Positions 1 to 10,220 of a DNA stretch of 64,000 nt are shown one piece after another. A model generated the notes under the pieces. That model was not told where the DNA came from. It did no database searches and saw only the letters and a program-made list of their open reading frames with translations. Within the stretch, counting starts at the first letter, position 1. Each line of letters begins with the position of its first letter. Source of the stretch: Neptuniibacter victor (GTDB taxonomy: Bacteria; Pseudomonadota; Gammaproteobacteria; Pseudomonadales; Balneatricaceae); the NCBI GenBank assembly GCA_027943745.1, contig AP025763.1:2666001-2730000 (forward strand). Reading direction: 5' to 3'. The translations under genes and the position numbers were made by a program.

Positions 1-328
1 CTAATATGAATCCGGCTGATAAGTACTTGGGCACCGCACCCGACATAGCAACATCATTTACCGTACCGTGAACAGATAAACTGCCGATATCACCTCCAGG
101 AAAAAACAGCGGTGAGATCACATGACTATCGGTAGCCATCACCACTTTTCCTGCAGGCAGGTCAAAGCATGCTTGATCATTCATCTGCTCTAACCACGGA
201 TTAGAAAAAGCGTTTAGAAACAGTTCATCAATCAACTGAGCCATCGCTTTACCACCGCTGCCATGGACCATCTCAACCTTGCCTTTACGCAGATCTAAGG
301 TATTTGTATAGCGTCGTTTCTCACTCAT
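1..328 (-). CDS. hypE: HypE, hydrogenase maturation protein (partial, N-terminal part)
   Basis: HypE dehydrates the carbamoyl group received from HypF into the thiocyanate that supplies the cyanide ligands of the [NiFe] active site. Only the first 109 codons are visible; the gene continues past the left edge, so the catalytic C-terminal cysteine cannot be seen. The N-terminus has the family pattern: a VEMVHGSGGKAM stretch followed by an ATDSHVISPLFFPGGDIG stretch of the PurM/AIR-synthase-like nucleotide-binding fold. The ATG is at 326-328, 14 bp after the hypD stop, so the gene is the last visible member of the hup-hyp operon. Confidence 0.93.
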   Translation of the reverse strand, partial: MSEKRRYTNTLDLRKGKVEMVHGSGGKAMAQLIDELFLNAFSNPWLEQMNDQACFDLPAGKVVMATDSHVISPLFFPGGDIGSLSVHGTVNDVAMSGAVPKYLSAGFIL

Positions 329-342
329 TATCTAAGTCTCGT

Positions 343-1500
343 TTAGGCTGCTGGGTGGGATTTATCACTTGCAAACGTGCGTTCCTGAAAACGACCATAA
401 CTATAATAAGCCGCGCAGGCGCCTTCACTAGATACCATACAAGATCCTAAAGGATTCTCAGGAGTGCAAGGATCACCAAACAAAGAACAATCACGTGGCG
501 ATTTTACCCCACGTAAAATAGCACCACATTCACACGCTTTATTCTCACGAGTACTTAGGTAATCGACGGTGAAGCGCTGCTCGGCATCAAATTCAGCAAA
601 GGCTTGCTTTATTTTCAATGCGCTATAAGGCACAACGCCTAAGCCACGCCATTCAAAAGAGCGACGCAGTTCAAACGTATCAGCCACCACCTGCTTGGCT
701 TTAGGGTTACCCTCGTAGGTCACCGCTCTGGCAAACTCATTCTCTACTTCAGCTCTTCCTTGATTGATCTGACGTACTAACATTAAGATCGCTTGCAGAA
801 CATCGAGGGGTTCAAAGCCTGCAATAACAACCGGTTTTTGATACTCATCAGCAAAATAGTGATAGGGCTGAGAACCGATAACAGTACTCACATGTGCCGG
901 ACCGATAAAACCATCTAAAGGTAAAATGCCTAGTTCACGCACTTCCGGTGACTCAAGGATGTTACTAATGGCTGCAGGTGTTAAAACGTGATTGCAGTAG
1001 ACACTAAAGTTTTTGAGACCTAAACGCTTAGCTTGATTGATGACTAATGCTGTCGGCGGTGTTGTAGTTTCAAAACCAATGGCAAAAAAGACCACTTCTT
1101 TATCAGGGTTCTCTTGGGCAATTCGCAACGCATCCATACATGAGTACACCATGCGCACATCTGCACCTTCAGCCTTGGCCTTAAGCAAACTACGTTTACG
1201 TGACCCCGGCACCCGAAGCATATCGCCATATGAGCATAAGATAACCTCATGAGTAACCGCTAACTCAATTGCAGCATCCAACCTCGGTATAGGTAATACG
1301 CAGACAGGACAGCCAGGCCCATGGATCATTTTGACATTAGCCGGTAACAGATCAGGGATGCCATAACGAAAGATTGCATGGGTATGCCCCCCACAAAATT
1401 CCATAAAGTTATATTCGTGCTCGGGCTGAGCTTCTGCACAAATTTTTGCAGCGATCTCTTGGGCTAACTGACCATCGCGATACTCATCAACATATTTCAT
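343..1500 (-). CDS. hypD: HypD, Fe(CN)2CO scaffold assembly protein
   Basis: HypD is the iron-sulfur scaffold that, with HypC, builds the Fe(CN)2CO group of [NiFe] hydrogenases in the cytoplasm. The 385-residue length is normal. Visible signatures are CGGHTH near residue 36, GPGCPVC near residue 63 and the C-terminal cluster-binding block CECGAILRG...RDCSLFG..C...[14 protein letters not shown]. The start overlaps the hypC stop by 4 bp, which indicates translational coupling and matches the HypC-HypD complex. Function is confident by family; nothing looks damaged. Confidence 0.97.
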   Translation of the reverse strand: MKYVDEYRDGQLAQEIAAKICAEAQPEHEYNFMEFCGGHTHAIFRYGIPDLLPANVKMIHGPGCPVCVLPIPRLDAAIELAVTHEVILCSYGDMLRVPGSRKRSLLKAKAEGADVRMVYSCMDALRIAQENPDKEVVFFAIGFETTTPPTALVINQAKRLGLKNFSVYCNHVLTPAAISNILESPEVRELGILPLDGFIGPAHVSTVIGSQPYHYFADEYQKPVVIAGFEPLDVLQAILMLVRQINQGRAEVENEFARAVTYEGNPKAKQVVADTFELRRSFEWRGLGVVPYSALKIKQAFAEFDAEQRFTVDYLSTRENKACECGAILRGVKSPRDCSLFGDPCTPENPLGSCMVSSEGACAAYYSYGRFQERTFASDKSHPAA

Positions 1501-1745
1501 TGTGAGGCCTCTATCGACTCTTTTTGGCTGAGCTCATCTAATTCTGCAAAGAGCGCTAAAGTGCGTTCAGCTTCCTCAGGATCTATTTTATTGAGCGCAT
1601 ACCCAACGTGCATAATGACGTAGTCGCCTACGGCTAAGTCACTAATCAACGCAATATTTATCTCTTTTCGTACCCCACCAATATCGGCAATGGCCGTTTC
1701 AGCTCCGATAATTTCTTCAACACGAACAGGAATTGCTAAACACAT
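1497..1745 (-). CDS. hypC: HypC, hydrogenase assembly chaperone
   Basis: This is an 82-residue OB-fold chaperone that carries the Fe(CN)2CO moiety from HypD to the hydrogenase large-subunit precursor. It starts with MCLAIPVRV; the Cys directly after the initiator Met is the essential metal-binding residue. It overlaps hypF by 10 bp upstream and hypD by 4 bp downstream. A second HypC-like paralogue, HupF, is encoded in the same operon at 10221-10526. HypC is usually the general factor and HupF the one dedicated to the uptake enzyme or to oxygen protection. Confidence 0.96.
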   Translation of the reverse strand: MCLAIPVRVEEIIGAETAIADIGGVRKEINIALISDLAVGDYVIMHVGYALNKIDPEEAERTLALFAELDELSQKESIEASQ

Positions 1746-4150
1746 TGTTGTATCTCCACCAAATCCGTTTTATCGATCTCAGATTCAGAATAACTATTTT
1801 GTTTATCACTCTGCGCTGATAAATGATGTTGGTATTCCGTTTCCAAAATAACCTGGGCCTGTCCTAACGAGACAGCACCATCATTGCAGGGAAGTTTATC
1901 CGCGCAATAGATCGATAAACCTGCGCCGTTGAGTAAGGCTTTTAAGGAACTCAGTAATATCTGATTCAAAAAGCAGCCTCCCGCCAGAACGACATGATTT
2001 ATTGAGTAAGCTTCACTGTGTGAGATAACCCAATTAAACAACGCTTGCGCAAACTGCTGATGAAATAGAGCCGCGCCATAAAATGGGTCTTTACACTCAG
2101 ATAAACGTTGAAACAGCGGTAAACAATCAAGCGTCAGGTCAACTCGCTGCCTAATCAATAACGGCTCATTGGGCCAAGGGTTATCTGCACAATATTGATA
2201 GGCAAGAGACTCCAACTGCATCGCTGCTTGCGCTTCGTATTGGTTGACTTCGACAACACCCAGAAGACCTGCAACTGCATCAAACAATCGACCTGCACTG
2301 CTTGTTTCCGGACAGTTAAGCTGCTTCTCTAATAGCTGTACGATAACAGCTGCACCACTTTGCATTGGATAACGCTCTGTTATCGAGTCGTCTCCGTCTA
2401 ACTGATGAATCACACCCGCCGCCATACGCCACGGTTCTTTCGCCGCTTGTTCGCCCCCCGGCATCTTCAGCGGATCAAGATGCGCTAAGCGCTTGAACTC
2501 ACCTTTATCAACGAGTAATAACTCTCCTCCCCACAACGCACCATCGGAACCAAGGCCAAAGCCATCTAGCGCTAACCCTAGTATGGGCTGATCAAATTTG
2601 TGTTCTGCTATCACCGCCGCAATATGTGCGTGGTGATGCTGTACCTGTAGATGTGGAATTTGATACTGCTGACTATAACGTTGCGCAAATTGCGTGCTGT
2701 AAAAATCAGGATGGAGGTCAGAGATGACGATTTCCGGTTCAATCTGAAGTAGCGATTTCAGATGTTCAACGGTTGTATTCAAAGCGCGGCAACATTCAGG
2801 GTTATCGAGATCGCCGATATATTGCGATACGTAAGCCCGATCACCTTTTGTTAGACAGATTGTGTTTTTGTATAGCGATCCCACCGCCAGCACCGACTTA
2901 TTCAACGATGCAAACCTATAAGATAACGGTATAAATTGAGGAGACAAACCACGCCCACGCCGCACAAGCGGCATCTCACCTCCTACCGCATTGATGACAG
3001 AATCATCACAACGTATATGTATATCCCTATCATGTAACAGAAAGGCATCAGCGATCCCTTTAAGCTCTTGCAATGCTTGTTTATTTTCAAAGACCAACGG
3101 ATTCCCACTACGGTTAGCACTGGTCATCAGTAAGCGCAGACCCTGAGGTTCATCCAACCAGGAAAGCCCGACAGGCTCTCCTGCGGCTTTATGAAATATC
3201 AGATAGTGAAGTGGCGAATGGGGTAACATGACACCCAACCAAGCTAAATCAGGGGCAATACTCTCTGCTAACACTGATTTACCGGCGAGCCGTGGGCAAA
3301 GTAGAATCGGGGCGTCCAACGCCTCTAAACGTTGACGACGTGCAGTATTTAACTCAACAAGCTCGGCTAACGATTGCGTATTAGCGGCCATAACGGCAAA
3401 AGGCTTACTTGGCCTATTTTTCAACCGCCGTAATCGAGAGACCGCCGCTTCATTCGTGGCATCACAGGTTAAGTGAAATCCCCCAATCCCCTTTAACGCC
3501 ACAATTTTTCCTTGCTTAATCAGTGTTAATAGATCAGCAATTGGGTCATGACTCATCTGAACAAGACCTTCAGCATTATGCAGCGTTAATTGCGGTCCAC
3601 AAGCAGGACACGCATTAGGTTGTGCATGGAAACGTCTATTGTCTGGTGATTCATACTCACTTAAACAACCAGAGCAGAGCTTAAAAGCGCCCATTGTGGT
3701 GTATTTACGATCATAAGGCAGCGCTTTAACGATGCTATAACGGGGTCCACAGTGAGTGCAGTTGATAAAAGGATATCGATAGCGCGAATTTTCTGGGTCA
3801 AACAATTCATCTAAACAGGCCCGGCATACGGTCGCATCCGGCGTTACACCTAGATCTACCTCTCCTTCTTCGCTGACTTGAATCGTAAAATACTGCAATG
3901 AAGGATCAATAGGCGCCGTTTCTGACGTTAACGACTCAATCAAAGCCATCGCAGGTTGCTCACTTTGTAGCTGTGCTTCAAACTGATTCAAAACCGAAGA
4001 CGGTGCCTGTGCATAAATAGACACACCTTGCACTCCGTTTGCAACAGAACCGTAAACAGATAAGCGCTGCGCTAGATTAAAGACAAAGGGACGAAAACCA
4101 ACCCCCTGAACCTGGCCGCGAATCTTAATCTTGCGTGCTGAAAGCGCCAT
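1736..4150 (-). CDS. hypF: HypF, carbamoyltransferase for hydrogenase cyanide ligands
   Basis: HypF uses carbamoyl phosphate and ATP to make carbamoyl-adenylate and transfers the carbamoyl group to HypE. The 804-residue protein has the full domain order: N-terminal acylphosphatase domain ([12 protein letters not shown] near residue 13), two zinc-finger CxxC pairs ([31 protein letters not shown]), a YrdC-like domain with LKGIGGFHL, and a C-terminal Kae1-like domain with HHHAHIAAV and LDGFGLG. The length is typical of the family. It lies 24 bp downstream of hupR in the hup-hyp operon. Confidence 0.96.
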   Translation of the reverse strand: MALSARKIKIRGQVQGVGFRPFVFNLAQRLSVYGSVANGVQGVSIYAQAPSSVLNQFEAQLQSEQPAMALIESLTSETAPIDPSLQYFTIQVSEEGEVDLGVTPDATVCRACLDELFDPENSRYRYPFINCTHCGPRYSIVKALPYDRKYTTMGAFKLCSGCLSEYESPDNRRFHAQPNACPACGPQLTLHNAEGLVQMSHDPIADLLTLIKQGKIVALKGIGGFHLTCDATNEAAVSRLRRLKNRPSKPFAVMAANTQSLAELVELNTARRQRLEALDAPILLCPRLAGKSVLAESIAPDLAWLGVMLPHSPLHYLIFHKAAGEPVGLSWLDEPQGLRLLMTSANRSGNPLVFENKQALQELKGIADAFLLHDRDIHIRCDDSVINAVGGEMPLVRRGRGLSPQFIPLSYRFASLNKSVLAVGSLYKNTICLTKGDRAYVSQYIGDLDNPECCRALNTTVEHLKSLLQIEPEIVISDLHPDFYSTQFAQRYSQQYQIPHLQVQHHHAHIAAVIAEHKFDQPILGLALDGFGLGSDGALWGGELLLVDKGEFKRLAHLDPLKMPGGEQAAKEPWRMAAGVIHQLDGDDSITERYPMQSGAAVIVQLLEKQLNCPETSSAGRLFDAVAGLLGVVEVNQYEAQAAMQLESLAYQYCADNPWPNEPLLIRQRVDLTLDCLPLFQRLSECKDPFYGAALFHQQFAQALFNWVISHSEAYSINHVVLAGGCFLNQILLSSLKALLNGAGLSIYCADKLPCNDGAVSLGQAQVILETEYQHHLSAQSDKQNSYSESEIDKTDLVEIQQCV

Positions 4151-4174
4151 GAGGACTACTCCACCGTCATTCCG

Positions 4175-5632
4175 CTAGTGAAAATCTTTATTAAGACCAT
4201 AACGTTCTAGCTTGGAGCGCAAACCCACTCGAGATAGGCCCAGCTCTCTGGATGCTTGGCTTTTATTCCAGCGGTGTCGAATCAATGTTTCCCGTAAAAT
4301 ACGTTTTTCCAACGCCTCTATTCGCTCTTTCAAAGTACCATCAAGCCCAGCTAACACTTCGGTCTCCTGTGATTCTTCGACGGGTGCAGCACGTAGAACT
4401 CGTGGGCTCAATAGATCCGCTGATAACCATTCATCTTCTGTCAAAACAAGCATACGGCGAACTTCATTTTGCAACTCGCGCACATTGCCAGGCCAACAAT
4501 AACGGCTCATACAATCCAGCGCTTCAGCAGTAAACCCTTTTACCGGTTTATCAAACTCAGACATCGCTTTGGCTAAGAAACTTTCAGCCAGCACTGGTAT
4601 ATCCACAGCCCGCTTATCCAATGCAGGTAGTTCAAGCGTGACTTCGGCTAAACGGAAATAGAGATCTTGTCGGAATCGCCCTGCTCTGACCTCTTCTTCA
4701 AGATCACGATTGGTTGAGGCTACAACCCGCACATCAACCTTTCTGCGCTGATGTTCACCTAAACGCCGAACCTCACGTTCTTGTAAAACACGTAGAAGCT
4801 TTACCTGAAAGGCTGGGCTTATCTCACCGATTTCATCAAGAAAAATAGTGCCACCATCGGCTTGTTCAAATAAACCAACATGATCGGTGATTGCACCGGT
4901 AAATGAGCCCTTTTTATGACCAAATAGCTCAGATGCTAATAGTTCATCAGGCATTGCCCCGCAGTTTTCAACAACAAATGGGCGATCAGCTCTTAAACTA
5001 TTGTAATGTAACGCGCGCGCAAACAGCTCTTTACCTGCACCAGAGGGCCCTGCAACGAGAACAGAGACATCATAAGGAGAAATTTTGGCTGCTTGTTCAC
5101 ACAAGCTATTTAAGGGGCTATCCTCATGGCGGCGAATTTCATCAAGCTGAAAGGCTTGCTGTAGCCGCTGCTTTTTCTGCTGAATATTCTGCTCAGCTTG
5201 TTCACCGGTTAAGCGCATCTCCATTGCCAGAAGTTCATTTTCATTCTGTAGGTCATACAGACGACACGCTCCTCGCATAATCAAAAGAAGATTATCTGGG
5301 TGCCAAGGCTTTGTAATGTATTGCAATATGCCTGCCTCATTAAGGCCGCGGATAATATCTTCTGAATCGGTGTAACCTGACAAAATAAGCCGAGCAGTCT
5401 GCGGCCAACGCTGCCTAACATCCGTTAAAAACTCTACACCGGTTCTGTCCGGCATCCGCTGATCACAAAGAATGGCGTGAACCTCATTCTCTTCTAAAAG
5501 CACGGTCGCTTGATCAGCATTCGAAGCTGTCAATACCGTAAACTCTTCATCCAAAGTTCGCTCGAGCGTTTCTAAAGAGCGAATTTCATCATCCACACAT
5601 AAGACGGTTGGGCGCTTTAACGAGCTCAGCAT
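4175..5632 (-). CDS. hupR: HupR/HoxA, NtrC-family response regulator of hydrogenase genes
   Basis: This 485-residue regulator has a receiver domain (conserved Asp in LCDQRMPDRTG), a sigma-54 AAA+ domain and a Fis-type helix-turn-helix (NKSQASRELGLSRVGLRSK). The AAA+ part shows a Walker A variant GPSGAGKE, the loop GSFTGA in place of GAFTGA, and FLDEIGE as Walker B. It lies inside the hup-hyp operon between hypB (1-bp overlap) and hypF, the usual place of HupR/HoxA. Its partner kinase is most likely HupT at 20991-22361. In known systems the unphosphorylated form activates hydrogenase transcription; that is family knowledge, not visible here. Confidence 0.94.
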   Translation of the reverse strand: MLSSLKRPTVLCVDDEIRSLETLERTLDEEFTVLTASNADQATVLLEENEVHAILCDQRMPDRTGVEFLTDVRQRWPQTARLILSGYTDSEDIIRGLNEAGILQYITKPWHPDNLLLIMRGACRLYDLQNENELLAMEMRLTGEQAEQNIQQKKQRLQQAFQLDEIRRHEDSPLNSLCEQAAKISPYDVSVLVAGPSGAGKELFARALHYNSLRADRPFVVENCGAMPDELLASELFGHKKGSFTGAITDHVGLFEQADGGTIFLDEIGEISPAFQVKLLRVLQEREVRRLGEHQRRKVDVRVVASTNRDLEEEVRAGRFRQDLYFRLAEVTLELPALDKRAVDIPVLAESFLAKAMSEFDKPVKGFTAEALDCMSRYCWPGNVRELQNEVRRMLVLTEDEWLSADLLSPRVLRAAPVEESQETEVLAGLDGTLKERIEALEKRILRETLIRHRWNKSQASRELGLSRVGLRSKLERYGLNKDFH

Positions 5633-6531
5633 TAGATTAACGCCTTTAACTGATCAATCTCAGATTGAAGTTCATCGACACGTTGCTTGATCATCGAGGC
5701 ACGATTAGCACTCAACCACTCCACCCACTCAAGCATCCCCTCACCACTTTTAGCGGAGAGCTGTAACACCTTGATATTAGGGTTAACCTGTTTAGCAAAC
5801 TTGATACATTTATCTACATCAAAATCTAAGTAAGGAAGCAGATCGGTCTTATTCAAGATCATCAGGTCAGCCGCATAAAACATATCGGGATATTTCAAAG
5901 GCTTATCTTCACCTTCTGTGACAGATAAAATCGCTACCTTATGTGCCTCACCCAAATCGAATGCGGCAGGACAGACGAGGTTACCGACATTTTCGATAAA
6001 CAGTAATCCCCCCTCCATCTCTGTTAAATTATCGAGCGCATGACCGACCATATGGGCATCTAGGTGGCAGCCTTTCCCAGTATTAACTTGGATGGCGGGA
6101 ACCCCAGTTTCACGAATTCGATCAGCATCATTCGCTGTTTGCTGGTCACCCTCTATCACGGCCACTGTATACTTAGATTTGATATGCTCAATGGTTTCAG
6201 TCAACAGCGTTGTTTTCCCTGAACCGGGACTAGAGACAAGGTTTAGTGCAAAGATACTCTTGGCCGAAAACCGATTACGATTGATCGCAGCGTAACGATC
6301 ATTTTTACCCAGAATATCTTGTTCGATCTGTACCATGCGGCTCTGGCTCATCCCCGCAACATGCGCGTGAGCAGGACCTTTTCCAAAATGCAGATCTTCT
6401 CCATCTTGTAACGGCTCGCTATGCGCGCCATCTACATCATGATGATGCTGGTGTGTATGTTCATGCGTATGCTCCTCTTTCGAGCCTTCAATTTTGACAT
6501 TACCGTCACTACATCCACAAACAGTACACAT
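5632..6531 (-). CDS. hypB: HypB, nickel-inserting GTPase
   Basis: HypB delivers nickel to the hydrogenase large subunit with HypA. The 299-residue protein begins with the high-affinity nickel site CxxCxC-like [10 protein letters not shown], then a His-rich nickel-storage stretch ([12 protein letters not shown], about residues 23-34). The SIMIBI-class GTPase core follows, with P-loop [12 protein letters not shown] and NKTD for guanine recognition. It sits 2 bp after hypA and overlaps the hupR start by 1 bp, so all three are co-translated. Confidence 0.97.
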   Translation of the reverse strand: MCTVCGCSDGNVKIEGSKEEHTHEHTHQHHHDVDGAHSEPLQDGEDLHFGKGPAHAHVAGMSQSRMVQIEQDILGKNDRYAAINRNRFSAKSIFALNLVSSPGSGKTTLLTETIEHIKSKYTVAVIEGDQQTANDADRIRETGVPAIQVNTGKGCHLDAHMVGHALDNLTEMEGGLLFIENVGNLVCPAAFDLGEAHKVAILSVTEGEDKPLKYPDMFYAADLMILNKTDLLPYLDFDVDKCIKFAKQVNPNIKVLQLSAKSGEGMLEWVEWLSANRASMIKQRVDELQSEIDQLKALI

Positions 6532-6533
6532 TA

Positions 6534-6875
6534 TTACTCCACCTCCAGCTCTTTAATTCTCATCTCATCCCCTTGCGTCACTTGAAGCTGGTGACTACCA
6601 CATGACTGACAGCTGTCATATCGCTGCGTAATAGGAACGTTTTTAAGGCACTGCATACAAAATGCTTCGCCTTTTATATTTATTATTTGTAATGAAGCAT
6701 CCTGCGCTAAAGTCCCGCGAGTCACCGCTTCAAAGCAGAAAGAGAGTGCTTCAGATTCAATCATCGCAAGCGGACCGATCTCTAGCCACACCGTCTTAAC
6801 CTTCGAATAGTGTTGTTCTTTCGCTTGCTCTTCTAACACCTGAACAATACCTTCTGCTATCGACATCTCATGCAT
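6534..6875 (-). CDS. hypA: HypA, nickel metallochaperone
   Basis: This 113-residue partner of HypB begins MHEMSIAEG, where His2 is the nickel ligand. The zinc site is formed by two CxxC pairs (CMQC and CQSC). Length and architecture are standard. It lies 3 bp after hupK and 2 bp before hypB within the operon. HypA and HypB together insert nickel after the Fe(CN)2CO group has been placed. Confidence 0.97.
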   Translation of the reverse strand: MHEMSIAEGIVQVLEEQAKEQHYSKVKTVWLEIGPLAMIESEALSFCFEAVTRGTLAQDASLQIINIKGEAFCMQCLKNVPITQRYDSCQSCGSHQLQVTQGDEMRIKELEVE

Positions 6876-6878
6876 TTT

Positions 6879-8042
6879 TTATTCTTCTATCTGTATGTCA
6901 TAGGCAACACAGGGATCAATTGCCAAAATAAGTTTTTCAACTAAAGGCCGTAACGTTTCTCTCGAAACTTTAACGCCTGTAAGCATGCTAACAAGTGTGC
7001 CCTTAGGGTGAAAATTCCACTCTGTAGGTGCCACAATCCGATACTTATCTATCCTTTTAGCATCCGGTGTTTGCTCAACATAATGAATCAAATCACCCCT
7101 CGCTGCAGGCACCTTCGCCAATCCCACCACCTCTAATGGCCCAACGACACTGGCACCAGTGGAGACAGCCACAGCTATCTTTTTAGGTAACAAACTCAGC
7201 TCATTAATAAGCGCAAAAAAGCGTTGATTCAATGGGTGATAACCTTGCTCTCTGCTCTGCTGTACCAGCACTGAGTCTCTATTTCTCGTCCAAACACTAC
7301 TTTCAGCACACCGACTGATAGCCCCATTTTCAACCTCAGGTCTCGAACAAAACAACAAACTATCTTTATCTCTCAGTTTATGTGCCAAATAGCTTGGCGT
7401 CACCTCTAATGGCACACTGGAGTCATATAGATTAACAGCAGAGAATTCAGCCTCCGTATCAAGCACTAAGCGAGAGATCGCATTTGACGATTTCGCCACC
7501 ACTCTACCGTTATGACAAGAGTTGATGACAGGGCTTAACAACTCCTCAAGGTTATGAATTAAAGTGTCATAACAAAACTCAGATTTAGCTCGCTCTTTCC
7601 TTAGCCTCAGATCATTGGATTGTAGCTGTAAAGCCCAATTTAACTGAGAAGATGCCGATTGATAAAACTGCATCAATTTTGTGGTATCGATTAAATCGGT
7701 GCCAGGCAACCAATCTTTCACTAAACGTAAGCACAACTCTCTAGCGCTTTCTAAGTAGATTAAGACGGTCCTAGCGATGCTTACATCTAAGCAGGGCTTA
7801 ACTTTATTATTCGATTCAAGGGCCGTGAGCGAAGCAACAGATTGCGCAGTACTACAGAGGGAAAAAAGCAGGGGAACAATGGCAGTCACTTCCTCTCGAC
7901 TCCTTCCCTCTAATAATCGAGTTAACTGGTGTGGTCGAGAAGAGCGGATATTCAGATCTCGGATAGTCGTGCCATCATACTGAACGGTGATCGCTAAACG
8001 TCCGGCTAGATCAGCGAGTGAACTGAGAGAGGCCGTGTGCAT
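6879..8042 (-). CDS. hupK: HupK, large-subunit-like hydrogenase assembly scaffold
   Basis: HupK proteins are catalytically dead relatives of the hydrogenase large subunit, thought to scaffold cofactor assembly for the uptake enzyme. Kinship is visible in the C-terminal half: ARGDLIHYV, a RIVAPTEWNFHPKG stretch equivalent to the one in HupV, and a final DPCVAYDIQ where real large subunits have DPCxxCxxH. Only the first of the metal-binding cysteines of that motif is kept. I chose the ATG at 8040-8042 (387 aa), just after the hupJ stop, because GGGAG lies 9 bases upstream. An in-frame ATG at 8120 would overlap hupJ by 77 bp. Confidence 0.86.
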   Translation of the reverse strand: MHTASLSSLADLAGRLAITVQYDGTTIRDLNIRSSRPHQLTRLLEGRSREEVTAIVPLLFSLCSTAQSVASLTALESNNKVKPCLDVSIARTVLIYLESARELCLRLVKDWLPGTDLIDTTKLMQFYQSASSQLNWALQLQSNDLRLRKERAKSEFCYDTLIHNLEELLSPVINSCHNGRVVAKSSNAISRLVLDTEAEFSAVNLYDSSVPLEVTPSYLAHKLRDKDSLLFCSRPEVENGAISRCAESSVWTRNRDSVLVQQSREQGYHPLNQRFFALINELSLLPKKIAVAVSTGASVVGPLEVVGLAKVPAARGDLIHYVEQTPDAKRIDKYRIVAPTEWNFHPKGTLVSMLTGVKVSRETLRPLVEKLILAIDPCVAYDIQIEE

Positions 8043-8043
8043 A

Positions 8044-8619
8044 TTATCGAGCTCCCGTCTGAGATAATCCAGCGGAGAGAAAACCTCTTCGCGAGAGCAG
8101 TTTCTTATCCTTCTCCGCAAAGGAATTATCTCCAGAAGCGGAACACCTTTCCGGTCTACCGTTATGATGTTCTGATTGCCGCTCTCTTTCAGCTATCTGC
8201 TTATCGGTTAAAGCAAGATTAGCTTCACAGAAGAGTTCACTCACGACCGCATCAGCCGTTGCTAAAGCAATCTCTTGGCTATCAAATTCACGCATAGGTG
8301 AAAAAAGTGAACAGCTGAAATAACCCGATAGCACCTCATTCCAATTAAAAATAAACTCGTAATCACCGGATGGAAAGGTGATTATTTTCTTATGACCGAT
8401 CTGCTCCTCAGACCCACTATCGGTTACACCCACTGGTCTAAGAACTAGATTCATACACCAAGGCGTAATTAAGACAGCAACGTCATAGCCCTCAACCGGA
8501 CAATTTGAAGGTTCAACTTCGACCAAAGCAACATTCAAGTCAGCATTAAAAATAGGGAGTTGAGACATCGACTCAGCCACTTTCTCAAAATACCGTTGAA
8601 ACTGTTCAGTCGTTGTCAT
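8044..8619 (-). CDS. hupJ: HupJ, HybE-family hydrogenase assembly chaperone
   Basis: This 191-residue HybE/HupJ-family protein is probably a specific chaperone in large-subunit or Tat-dependent small-subunit maturation. The family core is recognisable in the segment PVEGYDVAVLITPWCMNLVLRP and in FPSGDYEF. The C-terminal tail from about residue 145 is basic and of low complexity (SRRGFLSAGL), and looks unconserved. It lies directly before hupK (1-bp gap) and directly after hupI. The family is recognised by pattern only; the biochemical role is poorly defined in general. Confidence 0.82.
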   Translation of the reverse strand: MTTTEQFQRYFEKVAESMSQLPIFNADLNVALVEVEPSNCPVEGYDVAVLITPWCMNLVLRPVGVTDSGSEEQIGHKKIITFPSGDYEFIFNWNEVLSGYFSCSLFSPMREFDSQEIALATADAVVSELFCEANLALTDKQIAERERQSEHHNGRPERCSASGDNSFAEKDKKLLSRRGFLSAGLSQTGAR

Positions 8620-8892
8620 TTAAACCTCTAACACCATAAACTGATCTTTATCACCATCACATTCAGGACAACGCCAGTGGTCTGGAAGCTGACTAAAAGG
8701 AGTACCAACAGCAATCTGCCAAACAGAATCCCCCTCTTGCGGGTCATAAACATGCCAACATATTTTGCATTCCAAACACGCCTGATCACTGACGCGAGAA
8801 GCATCGCCGAGAAAACTTCCTTCAAACCCGGCATAGGTGGATTCGCTACTTTTAGAAGTTGACGTCGTCATCGGCTTAGCAACTGACTTCAT
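8620..8892 (-). CDS. hupI: HupI, rubredoxin of the hydrogenase operon
   Basis: This small rubredoxin-type electron carrier has one Fe bound by four cysteines, seen as CKICWHVYDP and CPECDGDKDQF about 35 residues apart. HupI rubredoxins support hydrogenase maturation under oxygen. I place the start at the ATG at 8890-8892 (90 aa): a strong GGAGGT lies 6 bases upstream and the ATG overlaps the hupH TGA as ATGA. A longer in-frame start at 8928 is less likely. The first 38 residues are a Ser/Thr-rich extension not needed for the rubredoxin fold. Confidence 0.9.
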   Translation of the reverse strand: MKSVAKPMTTSTSKSSESTYAGFEGSFLGDASRVSDQACLECKICWHVYDPQEGDSVWQIAVGTPFSQLPDHWRCPECDGDKDQFMVLEV

Positions 8893-9767
8893 ACCAGTAC
8901 CTCCCGAATCTCTTTCAAGCGCACACAAGAATCAGCTATATCCTCTTGTGCTGCACAAGCGACTAGGGGAATGTCAGTAATTTCCAGCGTATCCAAAATC
9001 AACTGATCCGTACTGTTAAAGTACTGCACCCGCCACAGACCATCCGTATTGGTTGATGTGATACGGCAGTTACCATAACCCCGAGACAGTATAGTCACAG
9101 GCCCTGTGCCTGTGACCTCACTTAAAAAAGCATGGTCTTGAGGCGAAAATGGAAGCAAAGAGAGGTTAATGACATGGGGAATCATCGAAGAAGCATTAGC
9201 GCGAACACGCTCCTGATAACGATGAGAAGCCTCCTGAATTTCAATAAGCACAGAAGGCGCATTAAGTACTCCTTCCGGTAAATTATGCGGATCAAAATCA
9301 AGTTTGCTCTGATCACTAAATGCTTTGGCTCTTGTTATGACAGGAACATCGCAAACTTCAATAGTGTCTTCCAAGAGTTCCCGCTGACTATTGAAGCTAC
9401 GTAAACGCCAAACGCCAGCTAACACTGTTTCTTGTGATTTAACTGACTGTGCACCCATAACCGTCAGGCTAACCTCACCCTCTCCCAGAATCTGATTGAG
9501 CAGATCTAAATCCCCCTCCCCCAATGCGCATAATGAGATCGCTTCTACCTCTTCACCCACTCGGTAGGTTTCTAATTGGGTTTGCAACACATCCAACACA
9601 GCTAATGCTTGCGGAAACCTAACCACATCCTCCGCTTCGGGCAAAATGGGGAGGTCATAACTCGCCATTTCAGATGGCATTTTCATGTAATCTAGCACCA
9701 TGTCGCCTTCATCTTGGCTACCGGGCCCCATGGGTACATTGACTAAAGGAATTCCGTTATCTTGCAT
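8889..9767 (-). CDS. hupH: HupH, hydrogenase expression/maturation protein (HyaF family)
   Basis: This 292-residue protein matches the HupH/HyaF family, which is needed for uptake hydrogenase maturation. Two copies of the same module are visible: EGEVSLTVMGAQSVKSQET with WRLRSFNSQRELLEDTIEV in the N-terminal half, and TGTGPVTILSRGYGNCRITST with WRVQYFNSTDQLILDTLEI in the C-terminal half. The protein is therefore an internal duplication. It sits 12 bp after hupG and overlaps hupI by 4 bp. The exact biochemical role of the family is not established. Confidence 0.88.
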   Translation of the reverse strand: MQDNGIPLVNVPMGPGSQDEGDMVLDYMKMPSEMASYDLPILPEAEDVVRFPQALAVLDVLQTQLETYRVGEEVEAISLCALGEGDLDLLNQILGEGEVSLTVMGAQSVKSQETVLAGVWRLRSFNSQRELLEDTIEVCDVPVITRAKAFSDQSKLDFDPHNLPEGVLNAPSVLIEIQEASHRYQERVRANASSMIPHVINLSLLPFSPQDHAFLSEVTGTGPVTILSRGYGNCRITSTNTDGLWRVQYFNSTDQLILDTLEITDIPLVACAAQEDIADSCVRLKEIREVLV

Positions 9768-9779
9768 CGTTCAATCCTC

Positions 9780-10211
9780 TTACTTTCCACAGGAAGCTAG
9801 TGTTGGGTTCATCACCACGGGGATACCAATACCCGGGTCTCGACGAGGCGCTAGCGCCAATATGCTTTGTATTTCAGCGCGATAAACATCCCAATCCTGA
9901 ACTTTACTTATCATGCCTAGGAAACGCCCATCCTTCAGAAATACCAAACTTGGCCATACATTAAAGTTGTAACGGCCCTGAACTGTCTTCTCAAATTCGA
10001 CCGCAACCACCGCCGGCTTTAGTTGAGGAAAAGCGCTCACTAATTCAGGCAAGATAACCGCTACATCATTACTTTCTGGAAAACGCTTCGGTTGCTCTGT
10101 GCAAAAAAGTACGGAGTACTGCTGATTACTAATAAAATCTTCAAAATTAGTTGCATCGAGTAATGGATAATCCAACTCGTCAACAAGACGATTAATCAAT
10201 GGCGACGGCAT
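9780..10211 (-). CDS. hupG: HupG, thioredoxin-like hydrogenase chaperone (HyaE family)
   Basis: This 143-residue HupG/HyaE-family protein has a thioredoxin-like fold that binds the Tat signal of the hydrogenase small subunit. Visible family features are the VLFCTEQPKRFPESNDVAVILPEL stretch (about residues 34-57), FEKTVQGRYNFNVWPSLVFLKDGRFLG and the absence of a CxxC redox motif. The presence of this chaperone implies a Tat-exported HupS small subunit somewhere in the genome, because HupU in this window has no Tat signal. Confidence 0.85.
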   Translation of the reverse strand: MPSPLINRLVDELDYPLLDATNFEDFISNQQYSVLFCTEQPKRFPESNDVAVILPELVSAFPQLKPAVVAVEFEKTVQGRYNFNVWPSLVFLKDGRFLGMISKVQDWDVYRAEIQSILALAPRRDPGIGIPVVMNPTLASCGK

Positions 10212-10220
10212 AGTTTTCCC

